Shown: piece by piece, positions 28,156 through 39,201 of the stretch
Numbering within the stretch: position 1 is the first letter of the stretch
Layout of the letters: each line of letters begins with the position of its first letter
Assembly: GCF_025398315.1 (NCBI RefSeq)
Contig: NZ_JAODOQ010000001.1
Span: forward strand, 2,108,001-2,172,000
Reading direction: 5' to 3'
Length of the DNA: 64,000 bases
DNA from: Shewanella phaeophyticola
GTDB taxonomy: Bacteria > Pseudomonadota > Gammaproteobacteria > Enterobacterales > Shewanellaceae
Made by a program: the position numbers and the translations under genes
The notes under the pieces: model-generated
What the model saw: only the letters and a program-made list of their open reading frames with translations
Told to the model about the DNA's origin: nothing
Database searches by the model: none

Positions 28156-29175
28156 CTATTTTGCACAATATGCATTAACGATCTGATCAATCAATTTAGG
28201 ACCTTGATAAATAAAACCTGAATAAATCTGTATCATTGCAGAGCCAGCATCAAATTTAGCCAGTGCATCTTCGGCACTATTGATCCCACCCACTCCAATG
28301 ATCGGGATCTTACCTTGTAAACAGATCGACAATTGCTTGATCACTTGAGTCGATAAATCAGTCAAAGGTTTACCACTTAACCCGCCCATTTCTTCTGCAT
28401 GCAACAATCCTGTTACAGCATCACGATTTAATGTGGTATTGGTTGCGATAACGCCATCAATTTGATTATTAATTAACGAGTCAGCAATGGCTTGGATTTC
28501 ATCACCAGTTAAATCAGGGGCAATTTTTAACGCTACAGGGACATATTTGCCGTATTTGTCGGCGAGTTCTTTTTGTTTGTGTTTAATTGAACCCAGTAAA
28601 TCATCTAATAATTCACCGTATTGCATTGCACGTAACCCAGGGGTATTTGGCGATGAAATGTTAACAGCAATATAACTGGCGTATTGATACACTTTTTCCA
28701 TGCAAATAAGGTAGTCATCTTTGCCCTGCTCTACTGGCGTGTCTTTATTTTTGCCAATATTAACACCCACCATAATATCTGATTTTTTAGCAATCAGATT
28801 GCGCACTAAATTATCAACGCCTTTATTGTTAAAGCCCATGCGATTAATAATGCCTTTCGCTGGCTTTAATCTAAACAAACGAGGTTGGTCATTACCTGGT
28901 TGTGGACGAGGTGTAACTGTACCGACTTCAATATGGCCAAATCCCATCGCATGAAACGCATCCATCGACTCGCCATCTTTGTCCATACCAGCAGCAAGCC
29001 CAACAGGGTTAGGAAATGTGAGTCCCATGCACGTTACTGGTGCAGATTTAACCTGTTGACGATAAAAACAATTTAACGGTGTGTTTCCGGTCATTTTCAA
29101 GCTGCCAATCGCGAGATTATGCGCTAACTCGGGATTCATCTGAAACATGACTTTTTGTGCGAGTGTGTAAAACAT
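28156..29175 (-). CDS. pyrD: Dihydroorotate dehydrogenase (quinone), class 2
   Basis: This FMN enzyme oxidises dihydroorotate to orotate in pyrimidine synthesis, passing electrons to membrane quinone. It has an N-terminal amphipathic helix region typical of class 2 ([19 protein letters not shown]). FMN and substrate motifs include [45 protein letters not shown] with the class 2 serine, and IIGVGGI near the end. I chose 29175 because AGGAG precedes it by five bases. The length of 339 residues is normal. A terminator separates it from gdhB upstream. Confidence 0.96.
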   Translation of the reverse strand: MFYTLAQKVMFQMNPELAHNLAIGSLKMTGNTPLNCFYRQQVKSAPVTCMGLTFPNPVGLAAGMDKDGESMDAFHAMGFGHIEVGTVTPRPQPGNDQPRLFRLKPAKGIINRMGFNNKGVDNLVRNLIAKKSDIMVGVNIGKNKDTPVEQGKDDYLICMEKVYQYASYIAVNISSPNTPGLRAMQYGELLDDLLGSIKHKQKELADKYGKYVPVALKIAPDLTGDEIQAIADSLINNQIDGVIATNTTLNRDAVTGLLHAEEMGGLSGKPLTDLSTQVIKQLSICLQGKIPIIGVGGINSAEDALAKFDAGSAMIQIYSGFIYQGPKLIDQIVNAYCAK

Positions 29176-29192
29176 GGTTTCTCCTAGACCTA

Positions 29193-29220
29193 AAAAAAGC
29201 CCCGGCAATCGCCAGGGCTT
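29193..29220 (-). terminator. Rho-independent terminator of gdhB
   Basis: On the minus strand AAGCCCTGGC, GATT and GCCGGGGCTT form a GC-rich hairpin followed by TTTTT. It lies 16 bases after the gdhB stop and just before the pyrD start. Confidence 0.8.
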
Positions 29221-29235
29221 GTTTACATTATAAAA

Positions 29236-32200
29236 TTACTTCTGACCTTCGCAATGCAAAATCAGTAAGTTCAGTTCTCTTAGGGCGACTGAGAACTTAG
29301 CAAATTCATGATTTTGAGAAACTTTAAAATCAGCAAGCATATGATACCAACGCTCCAGTAGTGGCTTATTGAGTGTTATCCATTCATTAATGACACTGTC
29401 TGCATCGCAGTTATCTGAACACGTACGTAATACAGCAGAACTTAACGCACGTTGTTGCCAATCTAACTCTTCTCTAAATGCTGCACGGGCAAGCGCTTGC
29501 CAATGATTCGCAACAGGTTGAGCACTGATTTGTTCTAAGAACCAATGCAGTTCAACTTTGGCGCCGAGTTTAAAGTATGTTTCAGACACTAACTCAAGCG
29601 TTTTGTCTTCAAGTTGCGCGATTTGGGCAATGTCTAACGCAGAGAATAATGTGCTCATTTTTGAGACAATTTGCGCTACCGACTCTGGTACATTTTCGTT
29701 GGTTAGTGCAGTAATCTCAGCAGAAATGGCAGTCACTTCGGCTTCAATCATGTACTGTTCAACGTTAGCTTTAAGCTGTTCAAATACTGGCTTAAAGAAT
29801 GCGACTGTTTGCTCAATATCATTGGCACGATTACGATGACGAATAAACCAGCGACATGCACGGCGCATATTACGGCGTAATTGGTGCAACATTTCACCTT
29901 GCACATGTGCAGGCACTACACCATTTAAATCCGTAATTGAAGTGGTTAACTCATCAAGTCCAAACACTTCTCGAGCCATAGTATAACAAATTGCGGCTTC
30001 GGCAACTGTTGCACCGGTCTCATCTTGCATACGTTGTACAAAATTAAAGCCCATATCATTCACTAACTCATTGGCTAATGAAGTTGCAATAATTTCACCA
30101 CGCAGTGGATGTGCTGTCATTCTATCGGCATATTTGGCTTGTAACTTTTTCGGGAAATAAGCCACTAACAATTTACTTAAAAATGCATCTTCAGTGATTT
30201 CTGGGGTCACTAATTGCTCTTTAAGTACCATCTTAGCGTAAGCCACTAATACTGACAGTTCTGGACGAGTTAACGCACGCCCATTCGCTAAACGTTCAGC
30301 TAAGTCATCATCGTTTGGTAAAAACTCAAGGGCGCGATCGAGTTTGCCTTCTTTTTCAAGATACTGAATAAAGCGGATTTGCTCTTTAAGCTGTGACACA
30401 CCATGCACTTGGGTAACCGAAATGGTACGTGTTTGATCTTTACAGTCTTGAATAACGATGTCGCTGACTTCATCGGTCATATCTTCAAGTAAACGGTTAC
30501 GTTGTTTAACCGTTAACTCGCCTTCAGCGACTAGTGTGTTCAAGAAAATCTTGATGTTTACTTCGTTATCAGAACAATCAACCCCGCCGACGTTATCAAC
30601 GAAATCAGTGTTCATGCGACCACCGCTAGCACAGTATTCAATACGGCCTAACTGGGTACAACCTAGGTTGCCGCCTTCGCCAATAATTTTAGCGCGAACC
30701 TCTTTGCCATTAACACGTAATGCGTCGTTTGCACGGTCGCCCACTTCGGCATGAGTTTCTTTGCTCGACTTAACATAAGTACCAATACCACCATTCCAAA
30801 TTAGATCCACTGGCATTTTCAGTAGCTCTTTTAACAGTTCAGTTGGATTCATGCTGTCTTTTTCAGTTGCCAGCATCTTTTTAATTTCTGGCGTCAATTT
30901 AATTGACTTAGCAGAGCGCAAGAAAATGCCGCCGCCTTTAGAAATCAGTTTGGCATTGTAGTCTTCCCAGCTTGAACGAGGTAACGCAAATAAGCGTTGG
31001 CGCTCAATATAACTTTGTTCAATATTTGGCGTGGGATCAATAAAGATATGCATATGGTTAAAGGCTGCCACTAACTGAGTTTGCTCAGATAGCAACATAC
31101 CATTACCAAATACGTCTCCGGCCATGTCACCAATGGCTAAAGCAGTAAAGGGGGTTGTTTGACAATCTACACCAATTTCACGGAAATGACGTTTAACCGA
31201 TTCCCATGCACCGCGCGCAGTGATCCCCATCTTCTTGTGGTCATAACCGTTACTGCCACCAGAGGCAAACGCATCCCCTAACCAGAAGTTGTATTCAATC
31301 GCAATGGCATTGGCAATGTCAGAGAACGTCGCGGTACCTTTATCTGCGGCAACAACGAGGTAGGCATCGTCTTCATCGTGACGCACCACATCAACAGGAG
31401 GAACCACTTCACCGTTAATAATGTTGTCAGAAATATCTAATAACGCACGGATAAAGATACGGTAACACTCTTGCCCTTCAGTAAAGAAAGCTTCGCGTCC
31501 GCCTTCTGTTGGCAGCTGCTTACACACAAAACCACCTTTTGCACCAACAGGCACAATCACGGTGTTTTTAACTTGTTGTGCTTTTACTAAACCTAGTACT
31601 TCAGTACGGAAGTCTTCGCGACGATCTGACCAACGTAAACCACCACGAGCCACTTTTCCGCCGCGTAAATGTACACCTTCAACACGTGGTGAATACACGA
31701 AAATTTCAAATTTAGGCAACGGCTTAGGCATTTCTGGGATTAAACCTGGCGCAAACTTAAATGAAATATAATCTTTTGCTACGCCGCCCATGGCAGTTTG
31801 ATAAAAGTTAGTTCGCAGTGTTGCATTAATTAAATCTAGGTAGCGACGAATAATACGGTCATCATCAAGACTTGACACGTCATCTAGTTGAATATCGATT
31901 TGTTCTAGGAACTTGCTCAACGTGCGCGTTTTAAGCTTAGGGTTAAACTTACGGATGAACATTTTCACCAGTAAATCAGCCAATTTAGGATAACGGCTGA
32001 ACGTTTCTTCGATATAAGACTGACTGAAGGTTGCATCAATTTGACGCATATACTTAGCATAAGCGCGTAAAATAGACACTTCACGACCGCTTAACCCAGT
32101 AGACAACACCATGCGGTTAAAACCATCATCTTCAAGTTTCTTCTGCCACACTTGTAACAATGCAGTTTGGAAACGATCTTGGCTGTCTGCAAGGTTTTCT

Positions 32201-34080
32201 GTGGCTGCACCTTGCACTGTCATTAAAAAATCTAAAATCCAGAAAGTCGCACCGTCATTGGTTTTTACTTCGTACGGACGTTCATTAATCACGCGTAAAC
32301 CAAAGTTTTCAAGCATTGGTAACACGTCAGACAAATGAATAGGTTCGTCTTTATGGAATAGCTTTAAGCGAACTTTATTGTCGTTTAACGTTGTTTCTTG
32401 TGGCTGATAGAACAACATACCCAGTTTATGGTCGTCGTCTAATGCTTCTAAGTGTTGCATATCGACTACGGCAGAGCTGGGTAATACATCGTCTTTATAG
32501 CTTTGCGGGAACGCATTTAAATAACGTTTTGTTAACCCTGTACCCGCTTGCTCACCCACTTCATTATTTAATGCTGTGTGTAATTTGTCTTCCCATGATC
32601 GAGCAGCTTCGATGAGATTTTTTTCAATTGCAGCCACATCAACATCCATATTGTTATTATCAACTTTGATAATGTAATGAGTTCGAGCCAAGGTTGACTC
32701 AGAAAAATAGGTTGTGAACTCAACGTCTTCATTACTGTTGAAATGTTGAGCCAAAATGCGTTGGGTATCTTGACGCAATTTAGTGTTGTAACGGTCTTTC
32801 GACACATAAACTAAACACGATAAGAAACGGCCAAAACCATCTTTGCGAACAAATAGTTTTAATTTATCACGGTCTTGCATTTCCAAAACGCCATGAGCCA
32901 TAGCAGCCAGCTCATGATCTTTGGCTTGAATTAACTCATCACGCGGCAAGTTTTCAAGAATATTCATTAACGCTTTGTAATCGTGCGAGCGCGGTGTTAA
33001 CCCTGAATTATCAAGGATACGTTGAATCTTTTCACCTAATAGCGGTATTTCGCGTGGGCTACGGTTATATAAATTAGAGGCGTATAAACCGATAAAGCGA
33101 TCTTCACCAACCACATTCCCTTTTGAGTCAAAACGTTTAACGCCCACATAATCGACATAAGCAGGACGATGAACACGGCTTTTAGCAGAACTTTTGGTTA
33201 ACACTAATAGGCTATCATTTAGCGCTTCTTTACGTGCGGTATCAGATAACGTCGATAATAATAAACCACGTTCTGAATGCGAGTGTTTAGAACGGTTCAT
33301 TAACCCAAGACTTGATTCAAGATCAGGTACGAGTTCAACATCACCTTCTACGCGCTTAAGTTCGTAGTAACGGTAACCTAATAACGTGAAATGGTGCGCG
33401 TTTAAGTAATTTAAAAAATCAATAGACTCTTGTAATTCAGCTTTTGCACCAGGAAAAGGGCGCGAAGGTAATTGTGCGATGGTGTCCGTTAATCTGTCTG
33501 TCATTAATTGCCAGTCGTGAACCGAGGCGGCAACATCTGCAAGTACCGACTGTATTTCTTTTTCTATCGTTTTAATGTCGGCATCGCTATTTTGCTTATC
33601 AATTTCAATCAAAAATACTGCAATACTGCCACTGTCCTCAGTCGCGTCATTTAAAAAAGACACGCCAGAAACAATATTGCTTTCACGGCTTACGGCCAAC
33701 GGCGTATGTAACATCACATGAGCAGTAATGCCCATCCGATTTAACGCCATGGATAATGAGTCAACTAAAAACGGCATATCGGGTTGAATAATCTCGATAA
33801 TGCTGTGAGTTGACTGCCAACCATGTTTTGCTTGGCTTGGGTTAAACACGCGAATGTGGGTGTCATCCGGTGCAGTTTTATTAAGTGCATTCCAAAGGCT
33901 CACTACAGCACCATATAAGTCACTGTCATTACGAGCATTAAGATCGTCTTTTGACATATGGGTGTAGAGACAATGAGCGAGTTGCTCAACTTGTTTAGCC
34001 TGAGAATGAGGGATTTTGGTGTGAATTAGGTTAACTACATTTTCAAGTAGTACTGAAGGCATTGCATCTTTCAAGGCCAT
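29236..34080 (-). CDS. gdhB: NAD-specific glutamate dehydrogenase, large (180 kDa) type
   Basis: This 1614-residue enzyme converts glutamate to 2-oxoglutarate and ammonia with NAD, mainly for amino acid catabolism. The N-terminal regulatory half contains ACT-like segments (IEIIQPDMPFLVDSLSMAL). The catalytic domain lies around residues 750-1150, with GGLRWSDRREDFRTEVLGL, the active-site lysine segment VPVGAKGGFV, and NAD-binding GIGTYVKSSKETHAEVGDR. The C-terminal helical extension is typical of the class. Length and order match Pseudomonas and Shewanella homologues. The 4.8-kb frame is unbroken, notable given how many shorter genes here are broken. Confidence 0.95.
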   Translation of the reverse strand: MALKDAMPSVLLENVVNLIHTKIPHSQAKQVEQLAHCLYTHMSKDDLNARNDSDLYGAVVSLWNALNKTAPDDTHIRVFNPSQAKHGWQSTHSIIEIIQPDMPFLVDSLSMALNRMGITAHVMLHTPLAVSRESNIVSGVSFLNDATEDSGSIAVFLIEIDKQNSDADIKTIEKEIQSVLADVAASVHDWQLMTDRLTDTIAQLPSRPFPGAKAELQESIDFLNYLNAHHFTLLGYRYYELKRVEGDVELVPDLESSLGLMNRSKHSHSERGLLLSTLSDTARKEALNDSLLVLTKSSAKSRVHRPAYVDYVGVKRFDSKGNVVGEDRFIGLYASNLYNRSPREIPLLGEKIQRILDNSGLTPRSHDYKALMNILENLPRDELIQAKDHELAAMAHGVLEMQDRDKLKLFVRKDGFGRFLSCLVYVSKDRYNTKLRQDTQRILAQHFNSNEDVEFTTYFSESTLARTHYIIKVDNNNMDVDVAAIEKNLIEAARSWEDKLHTALNNEVGEQAGTGLTKRYLNAFPQSYKDDVLPSSAVVDMQHLEALDDDHKLGMLFYQPQETTLNDNKVRLKLFHKDEPIHLSDVLPMLENFGLRVINERPYEVKTNDGATFWILDFLMTVQGAATENLADSQDRFQTALLQVWQKKLEDDGFNRMVLSTGLSGREVSILRAYAKYMRQIDATFSQSYIEETFSRYPKLADLLVKMFIRKFNPKLKTRTLSKFLEQIDIQLDDVSSLDDDRIIRRYLDLINATLRTNFYQTAMGGVAKDYISFKFAPGLIPEMPKPLPKFEIFVYSPRVEGVHLRGGKVARGGLRWSDRREDFRTEVLGLVKAQQVKNTVIVPVGAKGGFVCKQLPTEGGREAFFTEGQECYRIFIRALLDISDNIINGEVVPPVDVVRHDEDDAYLVVAADKGTATFSDIANAIAIEYNFWLGDAFASGGSNGYDHKKMGITARGAWESVKRHFREIGVDCQTTPFTALAIGDMAGDVFGNGMLLSEQTQLVAAFNHMHIFIDPTPNIEQSYIERQRLFALPRSSWEDYNAKLISKGGGIFLRSAKSIKLTPEIKKMLATEKDSMNPTELLKELLKMPVDLIWNGGIGTYVKSSKETHAEVGDRANDALRVNGKEVRAKIIGEGGNLGCTQLGRIEYCASGGRMNTDFVDNVGGVDCSDNEVNIKIFLNTLVAEGELTVKQRNRLLEDMTDEVSDIVIQDCKDQTRTISVTQVHGVSQLKEQIRFIQYLEKEGKLDRALEFLPNDDDLAERLANGRALTRPELSVLVAYAKMVLKEQLVTPEITEDAFLSKLLVAYFPKKLQAKYADRMTAHPLRGEIIATSLANELVNDMGFNFVQRMQDETGATVAEAAICYTMAREVFGLDELTTSITDLNGVVPAHVQGEMLHQLRRNMRRACRWFIRHRNRANDIEQTVAFFKPVFEQLKANVEQYMIEAEVTAISAEITALTNENVPESVAQIVSKMSTLFSALDIAQIAQLEDKTLELVSETYFKLGAKVELHWFLEQISAQPVANHWQALARAAFREELDWQQRALSSAVLRTCSDNCDADSVINEWITLNKPLLERWYHMLADFKVSQNHEFAKFSVALRELNLLILHCEGQK

Positions 34081-34363
34081 GTTGCAGATTCCTTAAGCGT
34101 CTATGGCAGCGCTCTTATCATTATATGGATGCTTCGGCTTGTTGATTCAGTCGGTCCGAGTCATTTTAATTATCACGTATACAACTGTTTTATGTTTAAC
34201 AAAAGAAACTCATATTTGAGATCTGCAGCAAAGTTTATTACTAAATTGCTGCTATATCGAGGAAAATTTTAGTGGTACAGCCTCTGTTCAAGCCTTATCG
34301 CGCATAGATAATCGTTTAAAATGACAATAAAATCGTTTGTACAGACTAACTATGCAAAATAAA
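34081..34363. other. Upstream region of gdhB
   Basis: About 280 non-coding bases that should contain the gdhB promoter on the minus strand. The sequence is AT-rich with runs such as CAAAAGAAACTC. I cannot pick a convincing promoter pair or operator. Confidence 0.4.
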
Positions 34364-34384
34364 AAAGGGAGCTAAGCTCCCTTT
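34364..34384 (-). terminator. Terminator of the RND permease operon
   Basis: AAAGGGAGCT and AGCTCCCTTT form a near-perfect hairpin with A-rich flanks that read as a U tract on the minus strand. It lies about 20 bases after the permease stop. Confidence 0.85.
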
Positions 34385-34406
34385 TATATTTAATGCTCTG
34401 TTTTAG

Positions 34407-36713
34407 TTACTTTTTACGCCAAAACATCGCTGAAAGTGCGGGCAGAATAATAATTGCCCCTAACATATTTACTAAAAACATAAAGGTGAGCAAAATTCCC
34501 ATGTCCATTTGGAATTTAAGATCAGAAAAGAACCAAGTGCTCACCCCAATGGCTAACGTTAATCCGGTAAAAATAACCGCACTACCACGTTCAACTAGCG
34601 CTTCAAAATAGGCTTGCTGCACTGGCATACCATTAGTCAATTTATTAGACATGGTCGATAAAATATAAATACCGTAATCGACACCAATCCCGACACCTAA
34701 TGCAATCACAGGTAAGGTGCTCACTGCGAGACCAATATCAAGTAACGTCATTAACGCTTGTAGCCAATGTCGACACCACATACAAAGGGATAATCACAGC
34801 AATGGTAGCTTTAAGTGATTTAAAGCTAATTAAACATAATACGAATACAGCACCATACACGTATAGCATCATTGGTAACTGCGCTTCACTTACAGCTTCG
34901 TTTGTTGCCGCCATAACACCAACAGGATCAGAAGCCAATTTAAACTGCAAACTGTCGCTGTTTAATTGAGCGGCCACAGCTTTCACTTTTTTGACTACCA
35001 CTTCAATAGTTTCTGCTTTGTGATCCTTTAAGAACAAATAAACAGGCATGACAGAACAATTACCATTGAGCAAACCTGAAGTGGTTGGCACTTGGCCTAC
35101 GGCTTGAACTAAACTGGCTGTCGTGCGCGGTAGGATTTCCCAGCGAGGATTGCCTTCGTTAAAGCCCGCATTCACTTTTTTAGCCACCGACGCTAGGCTC
35201 GCAGTTGACTCAACCCCAGGCGTATTTGCCACCATCCATTCAAATTGGTCAATTTGCGTTAATACCGAATGGTAGGTACAGGCTTCAGGCGTTGCTTCAA
35301 CAATCACGGTCATCACATCAGTTGTGATTGAAAAATGATCGGTAATAAAGAACGTATCTTGGTTATAACGAGAGTCTTGATGTAGTGCTGGTGCCCCACC
35401 CTGTAAGTCACCAATTTTCATCTTAGAAGACTGTTGAAACCCGATACCATAAAGTACAGCAGTTGATACTAATACAATGATGGCATATTTTGGCGTCGCA
35501 AAATTAGAGAGCCAACGCCATAAGTTTTCAATTTGCTGCGCCTTTTGTGGGTTATCCGGTTTTTTAGGTAATTCAAAATACGAAATAACCAAAGGTAACA
35601 AGATAAGGTTAGTGAGAATAATCACCGCTACACCCAACGAAGCTGAAATAGCCAGTTCACGAATAATCCCAATATCAATGGCGAGCAAGGTTAAAAATCC
35701 TACAGTGTCAGACAAGAGCGCCACACCACCAGGGACTAATAAACTGCGAAATGCTGAAGCCGAAGCCGCTTTGGTGGTTTGTCCATCAAGCACTCGGCGA
35801 CGTACAGCATTAATCATCTGTACCCCGTGACTCACGCCGATGGCGAACACCAAAAATGGCACTAAAATGGACATGGGGTCTAAACCAAAACCTACTACAG
35901 TCAACAATCCAAGCTGCCAAGACACGGCAACTAAACTGCAGGCTAACGGCAGAATGGTTAACATGATGGATTTAGAAAACAGGTAAACCATGACTGCGGT
36001 AATAGCAATCGCGATTAAGAAAAACAGCAATACGCCTTTAGCGCCCTCTGCAACATCACCGGCCATTTTCGCAAAGCCAATAATATGAATCTTAATATTA
36101 TCGTTTTCAAACTTGCCACGAAGCTCTTCTTCTAACTGATTAGCAAACGCAATAGTGTCAATGGGTTTGCCCGTTTGCGGGTCAAACTCCATTAATTGCG
36201 CAGAGACCATCGCTGAGGTGTAATCGTTACCAATTAACCGCCCTACGATACCTGCTTTTTCGATGTTATCGCGCACAATCTGCAAACTGTAATCATCATT
36301 ACGAAAGTCTGCCGGAATAACGGCTCGCCAGCAAAACCGTCTTCGACCACTTCAGTAAACCGAGTTGAAGGTGAAAACAAAGATTTAACTTGTGAGCGTT
36401 CAACACCAGGAATAAAAAATAATTGATCATGCACATTTTTCAGTGCATCAAAAAAGACCGGATTAAAAATGTTACCACTCGTATCTTCTACCGCAACCAT
36501 AATACTGTTAGCGCCACCAAAATCTTTTTGGTGTTTAGTGTAGGTTTGCATGTACGAATGATTAAGCGGGATATTTTTACTAAATGCCGCATCCATTTTT
36601 AATTGGCTAGCTTGGTAGCCTAAAAAAATCGTAATAAAAATAAACGATATGATGACCCACTTCCGATTTCGGAATAAATGAGATTCAAATCCATTGACCA
36701 GTTTTTCTAACAT
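34407..36713 (-). CDS. RND/MMPL-family transporter permease, two frame breaks
   Basis: Three frames make one protein of about 768 residues. The first (36713 to about 36310) has an N-terminal membrane helix (WVIISFIFITIFLGYQ) and the start of a periplasmic loop. The second has membrane bundles GVLLFFLIAIAITAVMVYLF and FLVFAIGVSHGVQMINAVRR, a second helix (YAIIVLVSTAVLYGIGF) and a second periplasmic loop. The third (about 34760-34407) has ALGVGIGVDYGIYILSTM and the last helices. This is the two-fold repeat of RND exporters of the MMPL type. The upstream break is a missing G (CCGTTATT where CCGGTTATT is expected, near 36330). It lies last in the cluster with Ycf48-like, DUF1329 and DUF1302 genes. 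Confidence 0.85.
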
Positions 36714-36763
36714 CTTTTCTAGCTCTATTATTGTTGTTTTAATTATCCAATCTAACCCTAAGG

Positions 36764-37774
36764 TTAGTTAAGCTGAAACAGTCCTTTAGAACCGGCAAAC
36801 CATAACTGGCCTTTACTGTCCTTAGCAATGGCCACAATGTTCTCACCTTGACGTCGAGTGATAATTTCTGCCTTGGTATCATCAACAGACAATACAATCC
36901 CAGCATTCCCCACAAGGTAAAGATCATTATTTTGTGTTACCAATGCACCATTGATTGATGATTCAACAGGTAAATCGACCTGTTGCCAATCAGATAAACT
37001 TAAATCTGACTTAAATACATTACCACGTAACCCCATGACATAGATGTCGTTTGCAACTTGAATCGCATTAAACATCGACCCCTCATAGTCAAAATCCACT
37101 TTAGTAAATGTTTGGCCATTATCATCAGATACAGCAACCATACCTAATTCGCCGACCAACAGTAGACGGCTATCAGCAAGACGGATTAACCGATTAAAGT
37201 GTGGTAATAATGCTGCACGTTCAGACAAATAAAGTGCTTCATCTTCCGCTTTTAAATCGTTTAGATAACCGATATCTTCTTCAAATAGTAACTCTTGATG
37301 AAATTCATCAGTCCACGTTTTACCACCATCAGCGGTGCGATAAAACAATCCATAAGCCCCAACCGCAATACCGTCACTTGCGCTATAAAAACGAATATCC
37401 ATAAATGGTTTTTCAATTTTGGTTGATTGCATCTGCACCGACCAGGTTTCACCGCCATCTTTTGTGTGAATAATGGTGGCATCATGGCCAACTACCCAGC
37501 CATTTAAGTCATCAAAAAAGAACACTTTGGTGAGATGTGTTATTACCGGTGTCGAGACTTGTTGCCATTGCTCGTTTTTATAAACTAAAACATTACCACG
37601 CTGGCCTACAGCAACGAGATTGTCACCGGCATTAGCGATATCAAGTAATAAAGAAGATTGAGCTAAAGGTTGAATTTGAACAGTAAGTGGATCGAGTTGG
37701 GCATCTACTGAAGCAGTATATAAACATGCACTAATCCCAATCGCCACTACACTGCGAAGCATGCTAAACGTCAT
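36764..37774 (-). CDS. Ycf48/Hcf136-like beta-propeller protein
   Basis: This 336-residue exported protein has a signal peptide ending near TASVDAQ. It then has BNR/Asp-box-like propeller repeats, seen as DLNGWVVGHDATIIHTKDGGETW, GIAVGAYGLFYRTADGGKTW and VAVSDDNGQTF. In plants and cyanobacteria this fold assists photosystem II assembly. In non-photosynthetic bacteria it commonly sits next to RND exporters, so an accessory or assembly role for the neighbouring transporter is plausible but unproven. AAGGAAG lies upstream of the ATG. Confidence 0.85.
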   Translation of the reverse strand: MTFSMLRSVVAIGISACLYTASVDAQLDPLTVQIQPLAQSSLLLDIANAGDNLVAVGQRGNVLVYKNEQWQQVSTPVITHLTKVFFFDDLNGWVVGHDATIIHTKDGGETWSVQMQSTKIEKPFMDIRFYSASDGIAVGAYGLFYRTADGGKTWTDEFHQELLFEEDIGYLNDLKAEDEALYLSERAALLPHFNRLIRLADSRLLLVGELGMVAVSDDNGQTFTKVDFDYEGSMFNAIQVANDIYVMGLRGNVFKSDLSLSDWQQVDLPVESSINGALVTQNNDLYLVGNAGIVLSVDDTKAEIITRRQGENIVAIAKDSKGQLWFAGSKGLFQLN

Positions 37775-37795
37775 ACAAACTTCCTTAACAATGAA

Positions 37796-37812
37796 GGGGC
37801 GCTAAGCGCCCC
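37796..37812 (-). repeat. GC-rich hairpin between DUF1329 and Ycf48-like genes
   Basis: GGGGCGC-TAA-GCGCCCC is a perfect stem with no U tract on the minus strand. It may attenuate transcription or stabilise the upstream mRNA. Confidence 0.6.
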
Positions 37813-37823
37813 ATTTATGGCTA

Positions 37824-39188
37824 TTAACGAATACCTGCACGTCTTAATGCATCAGGCGTAAAGTTAGATTCTGAAAGAGACGCATCAAAGTTATACATGC
37901 GGCCTTCGTTGTCTAATCCCATTGCCAAGTAACGACGTGATTGTAAGTCATGGAATACTTCTAACGTACTCCAATTTGTTAATACATCATAGTAGTTAAT
38001 GGTATGTGCAACACCAACACGATATAACTCGTCACGGTTGTCGTACATGTCCGTTAATGATACCTGCCATGAATCTTCGTCAATATAGAAAACACGTGTT
38101 TTATAGATGTGACGCATGCCATCTTTCAACGTCGCTTTCACTTCCCAAACACGATGTTTTTCATAACGAGCATATTCAGGGTTAATATGACCAGGTTGTA
38201 AAATTTGGTCATACTTTAATTGGTCTGAATGCAGCTTGTAATCATTGTAAGGAATATAAACTTCTTTTTTACCAACTAGTTCCCAGTTATAACGCGAAGG
38301 CGAACCATTGAACATGTCAAAGTCATCTGTAGTTCTTAAGCCATCAGATACTGTACCTGGCGTATCAAACGCGACATTAGGCGCTTTACGAACGCGGCGT
38401 TGTCCAGTGTTATAGGTCCATGCTTGCCGAGGTAAAGCCTCTTGATCCATGGTTTCTTTTACTAACAGTGCTGTACCAGCTAATCGAGCTGGCTGAGTAA
38501 CAACCTGCTTAAAGTAAAATAACGTATTTGTTTCTTTAAGTTTATCTAAAGTGATCTCTGGGCGAGTGTATTCGAAACGGATCTCTTCAGCATTTTCAAC
38601 TAAAGTATATGACCCACCAGATGTTGGTGCGGCCTGGCTACGGTAAGTTTCTACATCAACACCACGATAGCGTAAAATGTGATTCCAAATGACTTCTAAA
38701 CCAGAAGCAGGAATAGGGAAAGGTGTGCCAATTGTTGCCCCCGTAATACCATTACCTTGGGAAACAAGTTCGGCATTAGTCGCATTGCTCTTCGTTGCAT
38801 CGTATACGTACTGAGGGACTGAAGCACTTCGACGAGTTTGATACACGTTCATTTTGTAACTGTCTGGGTAAAGCTCAAATAACTTGTTTTGCCCTGGCGT
38901 TAAAAACTCAGCGTACTGTGCTTTATTTGCATTGGTAATGGTAAATAATACTTTATCTTCTGGAAACGGATCTGGGTGATGCATTCCCTTAGTGTAGCCT
39001 GCAACCGGTTCAGTGATACCACCATCCCATGCAGGAATAGAACCATCGGCATTAGCCGCTTTTTCAGCACCTAATGGAGTTAAGCTTGTACCTAACTTGT
39101 CAGCGTCAGCTTGTGATACTTTCGCCAGCGCAGCAGGTGCACCAAGTGCCATAATCACTGCTGCCGATAATATCGTCAGTTTCTTCAT
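37824..39188 (-). CDS. DUF1329 family periplasmic protein
   Basis: This 454-residue protein has a clear signal peptide (MKKLTILSAAVIMALGAPAALA). Then come the family blocks LGTSLTPLGAEKAANADGSI, PAWDGGI, GQRRVRKAPNVAFDTPG and YEKHRVWEVKATLKDGMRH. DUF1329 proteins are annotated as having a LolA/LolB-like fold that could hold a hydrophobic molecule in the periplasm. It begins 13 bases after the DUF1302 stop and has an AAAGGA ribosome site. The pair is almost always found together, which points to a shared function. Confidence 0.9.
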   Translation of the reverse strand: MKKLTILSAAVIMALGAPAALAKVSQADADKLGTSLTPLGAEKAANADGSIPAWDGGITEPVAGYTKGMHHPDPFPEDKVLFTITNANKAQYAEFLTPGQNKLFELYPDSYKMNVYQTRRSASVPQYVYDATKSNATNAELVSQGNGITGATIGTPFPIPASGLEVIWNHILRYRGVDVETYRSQAAPTSGGSYTLVENAEEIRFEYTRPEITLDKLKETNTLFYFKQVVTQPARLAGTALLVKETMDQEALPRQAWTYNTGQRRVRKAPNVAFDTPGTVSDGLRTTDDFDMFNGSPSRYNWELVGKKEVYIPYNDYKLHSDQLKYDQILQPGHINPEYARYEKHRVWEVKATLKDGMRHIYKTRVFYIDEDSWQVSLTDMYDNRDELYRVGVAHTINYYDVLTNWSTLEVFHDLQSRRYLAMGLDNEGRMYNFDASLSESNFTPDALRRAGIR

Positions 39189-39201
39189 TATAATTATCCT
39201 T